The position numbers and the translations under genes were made by a program. From CAWCXF01 sp963799455 (GTDB lineage Bacteria; Pseudomonadota; Alphaproteobacteria; Rhodobacterales; Rhodobacteraceae): a stretch of DNA of 64,000 bases. Below the pieces are notes generated by a model. It was not told the origin of the DNA. It saw only the letters and a program-made list of their open reading frames with translations, and made no database searches. This document shows, piece by piece, positions 1-7,616 of this stretch. The stretch lies in NCBI GenBank assembly GCA_963799455.1, contig CAWCXF010000007.1, positions 1,674,001-1,738,000 on the forward strand, read 5' to 3'. The number at the start of each line of letters is the position of its first letter. The first letter of the stretch is position 1.

Positions 1-600
1 CGGTCGGTAGCCTGCGGCGCGCGCCGCGGCGAGGGTCGGCATGAAGGCGTCGAGATGGCTGCCGTCGCCCTGCATCTGGAGCGCGAGGTCGAAGGCGCGG
101 GGGCGCATGGCGGCTTCGAAGGCGGGCCAGGGCGGGTCGGGCACCGGGCGCTCGGGGATGCCGGGGCAGCCGGGGAAGGCGATCACCTCGTCGATGGTCG
201 GCAGCGCGCGGGCGACCAGTCCTTCCGTGCCCGGAAGCGCCACCAGCGCCAGATGCCCGCCCTCGGCCATGCCCGCGCGCAGCCAGCGCAGCGCCGGCCC
301 CGCGCAGAGCATGTCCCCCAGGCCGGGCAGCGCGCGCAGGACGACGACGCGGCCCGGCGCGGTTCGAGGAGAGCGCGCCGACGACGCGCCGGACGCGGCT
401 GCGGCCGTCCGGTCGGAGGCGGGCACAGGCCCCAGCGCGGGCGCCCCGGCGGGTGGGGGCGGTGGGTCGGAGGCGGGCCGAGAGGACGCCGCCGCCGGCG
501 GGCGCGGCCCGGTGGCTGCGGTCTCGAAGGGCCCGGACGGGGCGGCGGGCACGGGTGACGCCCGCGATGCGGCGGGAGCGGGCTGGGGCGACGATCTCAC
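1..600 (-). CDS. Glycosyltransferase family 9 (heptosyltransferase-like) protein, 3' end beyond window
   Basis: The gene runs off the left edge, so only about 200 N-terminal residues are visible. After about 90 residues of Pro/Ala-rich low-complexity sequence comes VVVLRALPGLGDMLCAGPAL, the typical first strand and glycine loop of family 9 glycosyltransferases (ADP-heptose:LPS heptosyltransferases), followed by further Rossmann-like strands. I chose GTG at 600 because GGAGG lies six bases upstream on the minus strand; GTGs at 552 and 426 lack such a site but would remove the unusual leader. The family transfers sugars to lipopolysaccharide or related glycans in the cytoplasm; the substrate here cannot be told. 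Confidence 0.75.
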   Translation of the reverse strand, partial: MRSSPQPAPAASRASPVPAAPSGPFETAATGPRPPAAASSRPASDPPPPPAGAPALGPVPASDRTAAAASGASSARSPRTAPGRVVVLRALPGLGDMLCAGPALRWLRAGMAEGGHLALVALPGTEGLVARALPTIDEVIAFPGCPGIPERPVPDPPWPAFEAAMRPRAFDLALQMQGDGSHLDAFMPTLAAARAAGYRP

Positions 601-759
601 GGGCGGCCTCCGCGGTGGCGGTTCAAGCTTCGGCGGCCCCCAACGCGCGAGCGCGCGGATGGGTGCAGGGGTGCGGGGGCGCCGGGACAGGGCGCGGTGG
701 GCGGGCCCGGCTCCCGACCCGCCCGGCAGGGCCCGGCGTCGTCGGGCCCACGGGGAGCC

Positions 760-1596
760 TCAATGGATCTCGACGCCCTCCTCGGGCAGGCGGGTGGCGA
801 TCGCCTCCAGGAGCGCCGAGGTCGCGGCGGAGGCGGCGGTGGGGTCCGCGCACCAAGCGCGCAGAGTCAGGTCGACGCCCGAGGGGCCGAGCGCGGTGAC
901 CGGGCAGCCGGCCACCTCCTGCACCCCGGGGGCCGCTCGCGCGAGGTCGAGCGCGAGCGCGCGGACGCGCGCGAGGTCCGAGCCGTGGGCGACGCGGAAG
1001 GGGACCGAGGCCATCACGCGCGGATCGACCGAGGTGAGGTTGATCGTCACCTGGTTGAGGATGGTCGAGTTCGACAGCACCACGCGCCGCCCGTCCGCGG
1101 TGCGCAGCGTCGTGTAGCCGAGCGTCACCGTCTCGACCACGCCGGTCTCGATCCCGGTGGGGGCCGCGACCTGCACCCGGTCGCCCAGGCGGAAGGGCTT
1201 GTAGACGATCAGGCTCGTGCCGGCCATGAGGTTGGCGAGGGTGGACTGGGCGGCGAGCCCGAAGATGACCGAGGCGATCGACACGCTCGCCAGCAGCGCG
1301 GTGCCCAGCCGGTCGAGCGCGGGGACGGCGCGGGCGTAGAGGCTCAGCGCGATGAGCCACACGAAGACGCGCGCGATGCGGATGGCGAAGTCCGCCGCGA
1401 GCCGGTCGATCCGCTCGGACCGGTCGCGCGACACCAGCGCCTCGATCGCGCGCACGACCAGCGCGGAGGCGACCTTGCCCGCCGCGAGGTGGAGCGCGAG
1501 CAGGACCAGCGCGCCGGTGAGCGTCGCGGGATCGACCGCCGCCGCGAGGGCGCCGGCCCGCGCCTCCACCCCCTGCCATGTCAAGCCGTCCCACAC
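760..1596 (-). CDS. Small-conductance mechanosensitive channel, MscS family
   Basis: A 278-residue inner-membrane channel of the minimal MscS type, which opens under membrane tension to release solutes after hypo-osmotic shock. Three membrane segments lie near residues 29-47, 75-93 and 97-128. The third is the pore helix, with FGLAAQSTLANLMAG at about 112-126, and leads directly into KPFRLGDRV, the start of the cytoplasmic beta domain. Length and order match the family. It sits 159 bp upstream of the glycosyltransferase gene in the same direction, without obvious coupling. Confidence 0.93.
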   Translation of the reverse strand: MWDGLTWQGVEARAGALAAAVDPATLTGALVLLALHLAAGKVASALVVRAIEALVSRDRSERIDRLAADFAIRIARVFVWLIALSLYARAVPALDRLGTALLASVSIASVIFGLAAQSTLANLMAGTSLIVYKPFRLGDRVQVAAPTGIETGVVETVTLGYTTLRTADGRRVVLSNSTILNQVTINLTSVDPRVMASVPFRVAHGSDLARVRALALDLARAAPGVQEVAGCPVTALGPSGVDLTLRAWCADPTAASAATSALLEAIATRLPEEGVEIH

Positions 1597-1825
1597 CGCC
1601 GGGTCCGCTCCTTCGTCGCGCGCGCCTCGGGCCGATCGCGCCGGCGCGCCATCCTAGGGGCGCGCGGCGCGATGGAAAGCGCCCCCCCCGCACGCGCGCG
1701 CGCCGACGGCGCGCCTCGCCTCCGAGGCGGGCGCGGGCCGGCGCGACGGTCCGGGGAGGCGGGGCGGAGCCCGCACACGACCTCGGGATGGGGAATCCCC
1801 CCGCGGAGGGCGCCGGGGCCGCCCC

Positions 1826-4144
1826 TCAGCCCTCGGGCGCGACCTCGACGCGGTGGTCGCGGCCCTCCCAGCCGTCCTCGTGTCGCCGGGTGAAGACGAT
1901 CGCGCCGCGCTCGAGCGGCCCGAGCGCCGCGCCCCAGAGGCCGAAGGGGCGCGGCTCGGCCGCGCGGTCCTCGACCGAGCGCCAGCCGTCGAGGCTCAGA
2001 TGCAGCGTGAAGGGGCGCAGATCCTCGACCACCAGCGTCGCGCCGGGCGCGACGCGCCGCAGGGGCACCGCCGTGCGCCAATGGCGGACCATGGGCGGCC
2101 GGGCCGAGCGGCAGCGCCGCTCGACGCTCCCCAGCAGCTCCACCGGTCGGCGGCCGGCCATCGCCAGGGCCAGCTTGAGGAACTCCGAATGCGCCCAGAC
2201 CAGCGGCATGGCGCTGCCCGAGGGCAGGCCGGGGGCGAGCGCGCGCTCGGGGATCGGCTCGGCGTCCCAGACCTGCTCGGGGATCATGCCGCCGGGGCCG
2301 GTCATGCGGGCCATCGCCCGCAGGTGGGGCAGGGCGTCCTCGCCGGCCTGGAGCGCGTAGTGGCCGCGCTCGCCGGTCAGCAGCGGCCAGCCGCGCCCGA
2401 TCCCCTGCCCGTCGAAGGGCGCGCCGTCCGCGTGCTCGCCGTAGCCGTCCTCGGGGTAGCGGTGGTAGGCGCGCCCCTGAGGCGTCTCGACGGCGAGCAC
2501 CGCGTCGGCCGCCGCCACGCTCGCGCGCACGCGCGGGTCGTCCGCCGCGCGCAGGCCGAGCCGGACAAGGGCGAGGAAGTCCATCGACACCAGCGCTTCG
2601 GCGGGCACGGTGAGCCCGCCGCGGTTGCGGACCTCGACGCTCTGCTCGGACGGCGGGCGGTCCCCGTGGGGGGCGATGCGCAGATAGGTGCCCGGCTGCC
2701 CGTGGGCGCGCGCGAGGGCCGAGCCCTCGGCGTAGGTCCACTCCTCGATCCGAGCGTTCCAGTCGTCCGCGAGCGCGAGCGCGGCCTCGCGCGCGGGGCC
2801 GTCGAGCCAGTCGGCGCCGGCGACGAGCGCGGCCACCATGACGGCGAGCGTGTAGGGGTTGAGCCCCGCGTTCTCCTCCCAGCGGTCCTGCGGCGTCAGG
2901 GGGCCGTGGCGGGCGATGTAGCCCACCGCGCGCTCGACCATGCGGCGGATGGGGGTCTCCTCGGCGCGGGCCGCGCCCTCCTCGCGCAGGCGGGCGGCGA
3001 GCAGGACCGGAAAGCCCACCTCGTCCATCTGCACCGCGCTCCAGTAGGGGCGGCCGTCGGGGTAGAAGTTCTGCCGCCAGTGGCCGTCCTCGCATTGCAG
3101 CGCCACGAGGTAGGCGAGCATCCGGCGCGCGTCGTCGACGAGCCCGCAGGCGAGCAGCGCCAGCCCGGTGTTGACCGCGTCGCGCGGCCAGACGAGGTGG
3201 TAGCCGCCCAGGTCGTCGCGCGAGCTGCCCCAAGGGACGCTGAGCGAGGCCACCACGGCGCCGGGGAAGGTGGCGTCCTCATGCGCCTTGAGCACGGCGG
3301 CCGAGCGCCGCGCCTGGGCGGCCAGGTCGTCGGGAAGGCCCTGCGGCAGCGTGATCGTCGCCGCCCAGTCGCGCCAGCCCGCCACGGCCTCGCCGCGCGC
3401 CGCGTCGAAGCCCGCGACGAGGCTCGAGCGGGCGAGCGTCGCGGCGCCCTCGCGCCAGTCGGAGAAGCCCAGGGCGAGCACGCCCACGGCCTGCGAGCAC
3501 TCGCCCATCAGCGCCACGTTGCTGGGGCCGGCATGGGCGTAGGTCCAGCGCATCTCGCCGTGGCGTTCGAGATCCTGCCAGCCGTCGGAGACGCCGACAT
3601 GGCCGGCGCTGGCGCGCGAGAAGCCGGGCTCGTGGACGAGGCAGAGCCAGCGCCCGCCGCCCGTGGCCGTCAGCGCCCCGCTCCCGCCGGCCTCGGCCCA
3701 GGCCTCGCCCGCGTCGCTGCGCGGCCCGAGGCGCGGGGCCAGCAGCGCGAGCAGCCGGCAGCCCTCGCCCTTCAGGCGGTGGCGGATCAGCAGCACGTCG
3801 CGCGAGGGGTCGGGCGCGATCTCCAGCGTCAGGCGGTAGGCGCCCTGCGGCCCCTCGTGGACGATCGTCGGCACCGGCACGTCCGGCGCGGGCGTCTCGA
3901 TCCGGTAGCGCGCGACGCGCTTCAGCTCGCTCCAGCCGTGCGGCCCGGTCACGACGAACCCGAGGTCGCGGATCTGCGGCTCGCCGGTCGAGGGCCAGTA
4001 GACCTCGTTGACGATGCCGTGGCCGAGCGCGGCCCAGAGCCGCGAGGGGCCGAGCGCGGTGGCGATCAGATCCTTGGCCGAGGAGGTCCAGGTCGGCGAG
4101 AGGGCCTGCGGCCCCGAGGGGGCGTCGCCCGAGGTCGGCTCCAT
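1826..4144 (-). CDS. Glycoside hydrolase family 15 protein (glucoamylase-like)
   Basis: A 772-residue enzyme expected to release glucose from the ends of alpha-glucans. An N-terminal beta-rich domain (to about 270) precedes an (alpha/alpha)6 barrel. Diagnostic motifs are YHLVWPRDAVNTGLALLACG in the first barrel helices, a WEE motif at about 422-424 holding the general acid, and MPLVWAHSEFLKLA near the end with the general base. No signal peptide is visible, so it is probably cytoplasmic. The start at 4144 follows the SDR stop by one base; an in-frame ATG at 4189 would overlap that gene by 44 bases. Co-transcription with the SDR gene suggests linked sugar metabolism. Confidence 0.92.
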   Translation of the reverse strand: MEPTSGDAPSGPQALSPTWTSSAKDLIATALGPSRLWAALGHGIVNEVYWPSTGEPQIRDLGFVVTGPHGWSELKRVARYRIETPAPDVPVPTIVHEGPQGAYRLTLEIAPDPSRDVLLIRHRLKGEGCRLLALLAPRLGPRSDAGEAWAEAGGSGALTATGGGRWLCLVHEPGFSRASAGHVGVSDGWQDLERHGEMRWTYAHAGPSNVALMGECSQAVGVLALGFSDWREGAATLARSSLVAGFDAARGEAVAGWRDWAATITLPQGLPDDLAAQARRSAAVLKAHEDATFPGAVVASLSVPWGSSRDDLGGYHLVWPRDAVNTGLALLACGLVDDARRMLAYLVALQCEDGHWRQNFYPDGRPYWSAVQMDEVGFPVLLAARLREEGAARAEETPIRRMVERAVGYIARHGPLTPQDRWEENAGLNPYTLAVMVAALVAGADWLDGPAREAALALADDWNARIEEWTYAEGSALARAHGQPGTYLRIAPHGDRPPSEQSVEVRNRGGLTVPAEALVSMDFLALVRLGLRAADDPRVRASVAAADAVLAVETPQGRAYHRYPEDGYGEHADGAPFDGQGIGRGWPLLTGERGHYALQAGEDALPHLRAMARMTGPGGMIPEQVWDAEPIPERALAPGLPSGSAMPLVWAHSEFLKLALAMAGRRPVELLGSVERRCRSARPPMVRHWRTAVPLRRVAPGATLVVEDLRPFTLHLSLDGWRSVEDRAAEPRPFGLWGAALGPLERGAIVFTRRHEDGWEGRDHRVEVAPEG

Positions 4145-4145
4145 C

Positions 4146-4928
4146 TCAGCCGCCGCGCGCGAAGTCGGGGTAGTCGAGCATGCCCCCATCGACGAAGACG
4201 GTGGTGCCCGTGACGTAGGAGGCCACGTCCGAGCACAGCACCACGGCCATGTCCGCCACCTCCTCGACGCGGCCCATGCGCGCCAGCGGGATCTTGCCCA
4301 TCAGATCCTCCAGCATCGTCGGGTCGCCCCACACCTCGCGGTTGATCGGGGTTCGGATCGCTCCGGGCGCGAGCGCCAGCACGCGCACGCCGTAAGGGGC
4401 GGCCTCCTGCGCCAGCGTCTTCGACAGCATCGAGACGGCCGCCTTGGAGGCCGAGTAGGCGCTGTAGCCGGACCAGGCGATCAGCTCGTGCACCGAGCTC
4501 ATGTCGAGCACCACGCCCGAGCGCTGCGCCACCATGCGCCCGAGCGCCTCGCGCGCGCACAGATAGGGGCCGAAGAGGTTGACGTCGATCACGTGGCGCC
4601 AGACATCGGGCTCGCCCTCCCAGGAGCGCATCGGGCGGCCGTCGATGCCGGCGTTGTTGACCAGGATGTCGATCCCGCCCCAGGCGTCGTCCATCGCGGC
4701 GAACATCGCCGCGACGGCGGCGGGGTCGGTCACGTCGGCGCGGTGCGTGATCGCCTCCGAGCCGCCCTCGCGGATGCGGCCCGCCACCGCCTCGGCGGCC
4801 TCGGGGTGGACGACGTAGTTGACCGCGACCCTGGCGCCGGAGCGGCCCAGCGCGAGCGCGATCGCCTCGCCGATGCCGGAGTTGGCGCTGGTCACCAGGG
4901 CGCGGCGGCCGTCGAGGCGGATGTCCAT
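4146..4928 (-). CDS. Short-chain dehydrogenase/reductase (glucose 1-dehydrogenase-like)
   Basis: A classical SDR of 260 residues. The cofactor loop is TSANSGIG at 13-20, with Ser in place of the usual Gly at position 14; NNAG is at 91-94, Ser144/145 and the YSASK pair Tyr158/Lys162 form the active site, and the C-terminus carries the usual PGAIRTPINRE and TGTTVFVDGGM segments. These fit an NAD(P)-dependent sugar or polyol dehydrogenase. The gene is one base from the GH15 gene, so a glucose 1-dehydrogenase acting on released glucose is a reasonable but unproven guess. ATG 4928 was chosen because upstream codons lie in the hairpin region and show no SDR similarity. Confidence 0.9.
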   Translation of the reverse strand: MDIRLDGRRALVTSANSGIGEAIALALGRSGARVAVNYVVHPEAAEAVAGRIREGGSEAITHRADVTDPAAVAAMFAAMDDAWGGIDILVNNAGIDGRPMRSWEGEPDVWRHVIDVNLFGPYLCAREALGRMVAQRSGVVLDMSSVHELIAWSGYSAYSASKAAVSMLSKTLAQEAAPYGVRVLALAPGAIRTPINREVWGDPTMLEDLMGKIPLARMGRVEEVADMAVVLCSDVASYVTGTTVFVDGGMLDYPDFARGG

Positions 4929-4955
4929 GCGGGCCGTCCGGAAAGAGGGAAGGGT

Positions 4956-4985
4956 GGGCGCCGCCGGGGAGGCCCGGCGGCGCCC
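4956..4985 (-). terminator. Perfect 13-bp hairpin, likely terminator of the DUF7282-type gene
   Basis: Arms at 4956-4968 and 4973-4985 are exact complements around a four-base loop. The hairpin begins eight bases after the stop of the upstream minus-strand gene (stop at 4993) and, read on the minus strand, is followed by a pyrimidine-rich tract. It separates that gene from the SDR-GH15 pair. Confidence 0.6.
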
Positions 4986-4992
4986 TGGCGCC

Positions 4993-5727
4993 TCAGTTCG
5001 AGGCGGCCCCGGCCTCGGAGCCGGACGAGCCGTCGTCCTGCGGCATCGTCGCGGGCTGTTGGGCACCCGCCTGCTGCGAGCCGTCAGGGGCGGTGACGAG
5101 GAACGCCACCGCGATCGGCTGGCCGGCGATCAGCTCGGGCCTGTCCTCCTCCATCGTCCGGGCGCCGAACTCGTAGGTGCCCATCTTGCCGGTGTCGCGG
5201 TGCAGCATCGCCACCACCTCGGTGTCGGCCGCGACCTCCTTGTCGAGCGGGATCTCGATGCCGGTGCTCTCGCCCGCCTTGACCGGCGCGTAGCCGAGCG
5301 CGTCGGGGATCAGCTTGCCGCCCTGCACCTGGTGGATCGCCACGAAGCCGTCCTCGGGCATGTAGGCGAGGTCGATCTTGAGCTGACCGTCGCGGACGGG
5401 CTGGCTCTCGACCTCGATCGCCGCCATCTGCTCGCCGCCCCGGGTGGCGTCGGGCGCAGCGGTCGCGGTCTGCGAGCCGCCCTGCCGCGTCGGCTGGCCC
5501 GGCTGCGTCGCGCCCGAAGCGTCGGGTGCGGCGGTGGCGGTCTCGGCGCCGCCCGTGCCTTGCGTCATCGGCTGGGTGCCGCTCTGCGTGGCGCCGGAGT
5601 CCGACTGCGCGGTCCGCGCCTGATCGCCGGTCGTGGTCGTCGGGGTCGTGCTGTCCTGGGCGAAGGCCGAGGTGGCCAGCAGCGCCGCCGCCGAGGCGGC
5701 GCCCAGGAGTTTCGAGAAGGCAGTCAT
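4993..5727 (-). CDS. Secreted DUF7282-type protein with Thr/Ala/Gln-rich linker
   Basis: A 244-residue exported protein. Residues 1-23 form a signal peptide ending SAFAQ; about 90 residues of Thr/Gln/Ser/Ala-rich, partly repeated linker follow (AAPDASGATQP then AAPDATRGG). The folded part, about 110-215, contains GFVAIHQVQGGKLIPDALGY and VVAMLHRDTGKMGTYEFG, which match the beta-sandwich described as DUF7282. The function is unknown; such domains occur in secreted or surface proteins. The gene is flanked by a terminator hairpin downstream and a small hairpin covering its Shine-Dalgarno region. Confidence 0.8.
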   Translation of the reverse strand: MTAFSKLLGAASAAALLATSAFAQDSTTPTTTTGDQARTAQSDSGATQSGTQPMTQGTGGAETATAAPDASGATQPGQPTRQGGSQTATAAPDATRGGEQMAAIEVESQPVRDGQLKIDLAYMPEDGFVAIHQVQGGKLIPDALGYAPVKAGESTGIEIPLDKEVAADTEVVAMLHRDTGKMGTYEFGARTMEEDRPELIAGQPIAVAFLVTAPDGSQQAGAQQPATMPQDDGSSGSEAGAASN

Positions 5728-5729
5728 GG

Positions 5730-5751
5730 CTTAGCTCCCTGTGAAGCTAAG
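5730..5751 (-). promoter_or_regulatory. Hairpin overlapping the Shine-Dalgarno site of the DUF7282-type gene
   Basis: Seven-base arms at 5730-5736 and 5745-5751 (CTTAGCT and AGCTAAG) flank an eight-base loop immediately upstream of the ATG at 5727. The minus-strand AGGGAG that would serve as ribosome binding site lies in the loop and inner stem, so folding could limit translation. Regulation is an inference. Confidence 0.4.
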
Positions 5752-6089
5752 GGCCGGGGATGTGCATCCGGTCCAGGGACCGGCGGAAGGCACCAGCGCC
5801 ATGCGAGCAACGGCGATCCGGCCGGGCGGTTCCGCGGCCGGCCCATCACATTTCGCGCCTGCGGCGCAGGCGCGCGGGAGGCCGGCGCGGGGCGCGCGCA
5901 TGGTGGGGGAGGGCCGGCGCCGCGCGGCCCGAGGGGCGGGGCCTGGGGCCCGGGGAGGGCGCGCGCGGCGGTCGGGCCGGAGAGCGGCGCCGTGCCCCGG
6001 TTCCTGGGCCCCATCGTCACCGCGCCCACGGCGCCCCATCCGGCGCGCCCCATCCGGCGCGGGCGGCGATCCGCGATCGCAGAGCGCCG
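5752..6089. other. Intergenic stretch without recognised gene
   Basis: Very GC-rich sequence between the DUF7282-type gene and the decayed efflux genes. It holds a hairpin-forming segment near 5857-5880 (CGCCTGCG/GCGCAGGCG) and short direct repeats of GCGCCCCATCCG near 6035-6060. No ORF with recognisable protein features was found on either strand. Confidence 0.5.
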
Positions 6090-6430
6090 ATGAGGACGAC
6101 TGTCCCGCGCGCCGCGTCGGCCCTCGCGGTCCTGTCCGCGCGGCCGCCGGCGGCGCACGCCCCCTCCCCCCGCCGGCCGGCGGGGCGCCCGCGGCGAGTG
6201 TGGCGCAGGCCGTGAGGCGGGCGCTCGGGGCCGCGGTCTCGGGGCTGCGGGGACGCTGGTGGCGCGCGAGGAGGTGCTGGCGGCGCCGCAGGTCGAGGGG
6301 CTCGCCGTGACCGCGCTCGACGCCGATGGGGGCGAGCGGGTGGGCGCGTGGGGGACGCTGGCGCGTCTCGACGACGCGGGGCCGCGGGTGGCGCTGCGGC
6401 AGGCCTTGGCAGGGGCCGGGGCCGGGGCGC
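6090..6430 (+). pseudogene. Remnant of an RND periplasmic adaptor (HlyD/MexA-type) gene
   Basis: From 6090 an Ala-rich leader (starting MRTTVPRAASALAVL) resembles a signal peptide, but the frame is lost within about 100 bases. In another frame, from about 6250, comes GTLVAREEVLAAPQVEGLAV and then ARLDDAGPRVALRQA. This is the biotinyl-lipoyl-like hairpin of RND adaptors, in which a GxLARLD segment leads into the coiled coil. The coiled coil and all later domains are missing. Several frameshifts are needed, so no functional protein is expected. It lies directly before a decayed pump gene, as adaptor genes normally do. Confidence 0.65.
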
Positions 6431-6439
6431 AGCCGGCGC

Positions 6440-7050
6440 CGCGCCGGCGGAGCTCTCGACGCGGGTCTCGCGCCTCGGGGAGGAGCCGAAGCAGGGCTCG
6501 CGGGCATCGAGCGCACCGCCTCCGTCGCCAGCGACAACGCCTCCACCACCGCGGTCGAGTCCGGACCTCGGCGCCGCCCCGACCGCGCCCTCGACGAGGT
6601 GGAGGACGCCGTGGCGCGGGTGCGCTCCGACCTGCCCCGGACGGTCTCCGAGCCGATCGCCCGACGGCTCGGCGTCACCGGGCCGCCGGTCCTGACCTGC
6701 GCCGCCTCGGACCTCATGCGCTCGATCGAGGGGCTGTCGTGGCATGGGGACGACTCCGTGGCGCACGCGCTCCAGACCGTGGAGGGGGTGGGCAAGATCG
6801 AGCGGCGCGGGCCGCGAGATCCGCGTGAGCCTGGACCCCGACCGGCTGGCCGCGCTCGACCCCGCCCTGCGCGCCGACCTCGACACGCTGGCGAACCTGC
6901 ACGCGACCACCTCCGACGGCTCGACCGCGCCCTTGGGATCGGTGGCCGAGATCGGGCTCGACGCGCCCTCCGCCACCGTCGCCGGCCTGATCGCCGGCGC
7001 GTTCGAGGCCCGGCCGTCTCGATCCGGCACGCGAGGCTCGCGCCCGCCGC
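6440..7050 (+). pseudogene. Remnant of an RND efflux pump (AcrB/MexB-type) gene
   Basis: Two frames together read like the N-terminal porter domain of an RND pump. One, to about 6815, contains SVASDNASTTAVE, then LDEVEDAVARVRSDLP and LQTVEGVGKIERRG. The other continues with REIRVSLDPDRLAAL and ends with APLGSVAEIG near 6958. One single-base frameshift lies near 6815-6820, and pieces normally between these blocks are absent. The first transmembrane helix and everything after the porter subdomain are missing. A normal pump exceeds 1000 residues; about 200 remain. Confidence 0.65.
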
Positions 7051-7169
7051 GAGGCGGCACGCGCGCCACGGCCGCGGTGAGGAGATGTGGCTGCGGGGGG
7101 CCTGCCTCCCGGGCGCGAGCCGTCCCGCGACGCTTGGCCGCGACGCTTGGCCGCGCGCGCCTCGGTCGA

Positions 7170-7511
7170 TCAGGCCTCGTCGCGGCCGTGGGCCTCGGCG
7201 GGGGGCGAGGTGGCCTCGACGGCGGTGAGCGCCTCGGTGATGCGGTAGCTGTGCTCGGCGCCCGCGGGCACGAGCCAGGAGTCGCCGGGCTCGAGCTTGA
7301 CGGTCTGGCCCTCGACGGTCAGCTCGGCGCGGCCGGAGATCACGTAGCCCACCGTCTCGTAGTCGCGCGAGTGCTCGCCCAAGCCCTCGCTCGGCCCCTG
7401 CTCGCGCCACATCCGCATCGCCACATGCTTGCCCGAGGCGAGGTGGATCTGCCCCATCCCGCCCTCCGGCGAGGCCTCGCTCGACACCTTCTTCACGCTC
7501 GTGTCGGTCAT
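7170..7511 (-). CDS. Cupin-domain protein
   Basis: A 113-residue single-domain cupin. The two conserved motifs are visible: HSRDYETVGYVISGRAEL at about 47-64 and PGDSWLVPAGAEHSYR at about 75-90, supplying the usual His and Glu metal ligands. Small cupins of this kind bind metal or act as isomerases, dioxygenases or sensors; nothing indicates a specific substrate. It is a monocistronic minus-strand gene between the decayed efflux genes and the MprF-like gene. Confidence 0.85.
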   Translation of the reverse strand: MTDTSVKKVSSEASPEGGMGQIHLASGKHVAMRMWREQGPSEGLGEHSRDYETVGYVISGRAELTVEGQTVKLEPGDSWLVPAGAEHSYRITEALTAVEATSPPAEAHGRDEA

Positions 7512-7616
7512 GGTCGTCCTCCTCGATGGATCCCGCCGCCGCGCGGCGCGCGCCCGGGGTAGCGTCCGGCGGCGCCTCCGGTTCCCGTCGCGCGCCCCGA
7601 GGCCGGCGCCCCGGCG

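Noticed and set aside
41..1893. Long plus-strand open frames over the left end
   Set aside because: They are antisense to the glycosyltransferase and MscS genes; composition is Arg/Gly/Pro-rich with no domains, as expected from stop-poor high-GC DNA.
1853..4213. 786-residue plus-strand frame opposite the GH15 gene
   Set aside because: It mirrors the GH15 coding sequence; the minus strand has clear catalytic motifs and the plus strand none.
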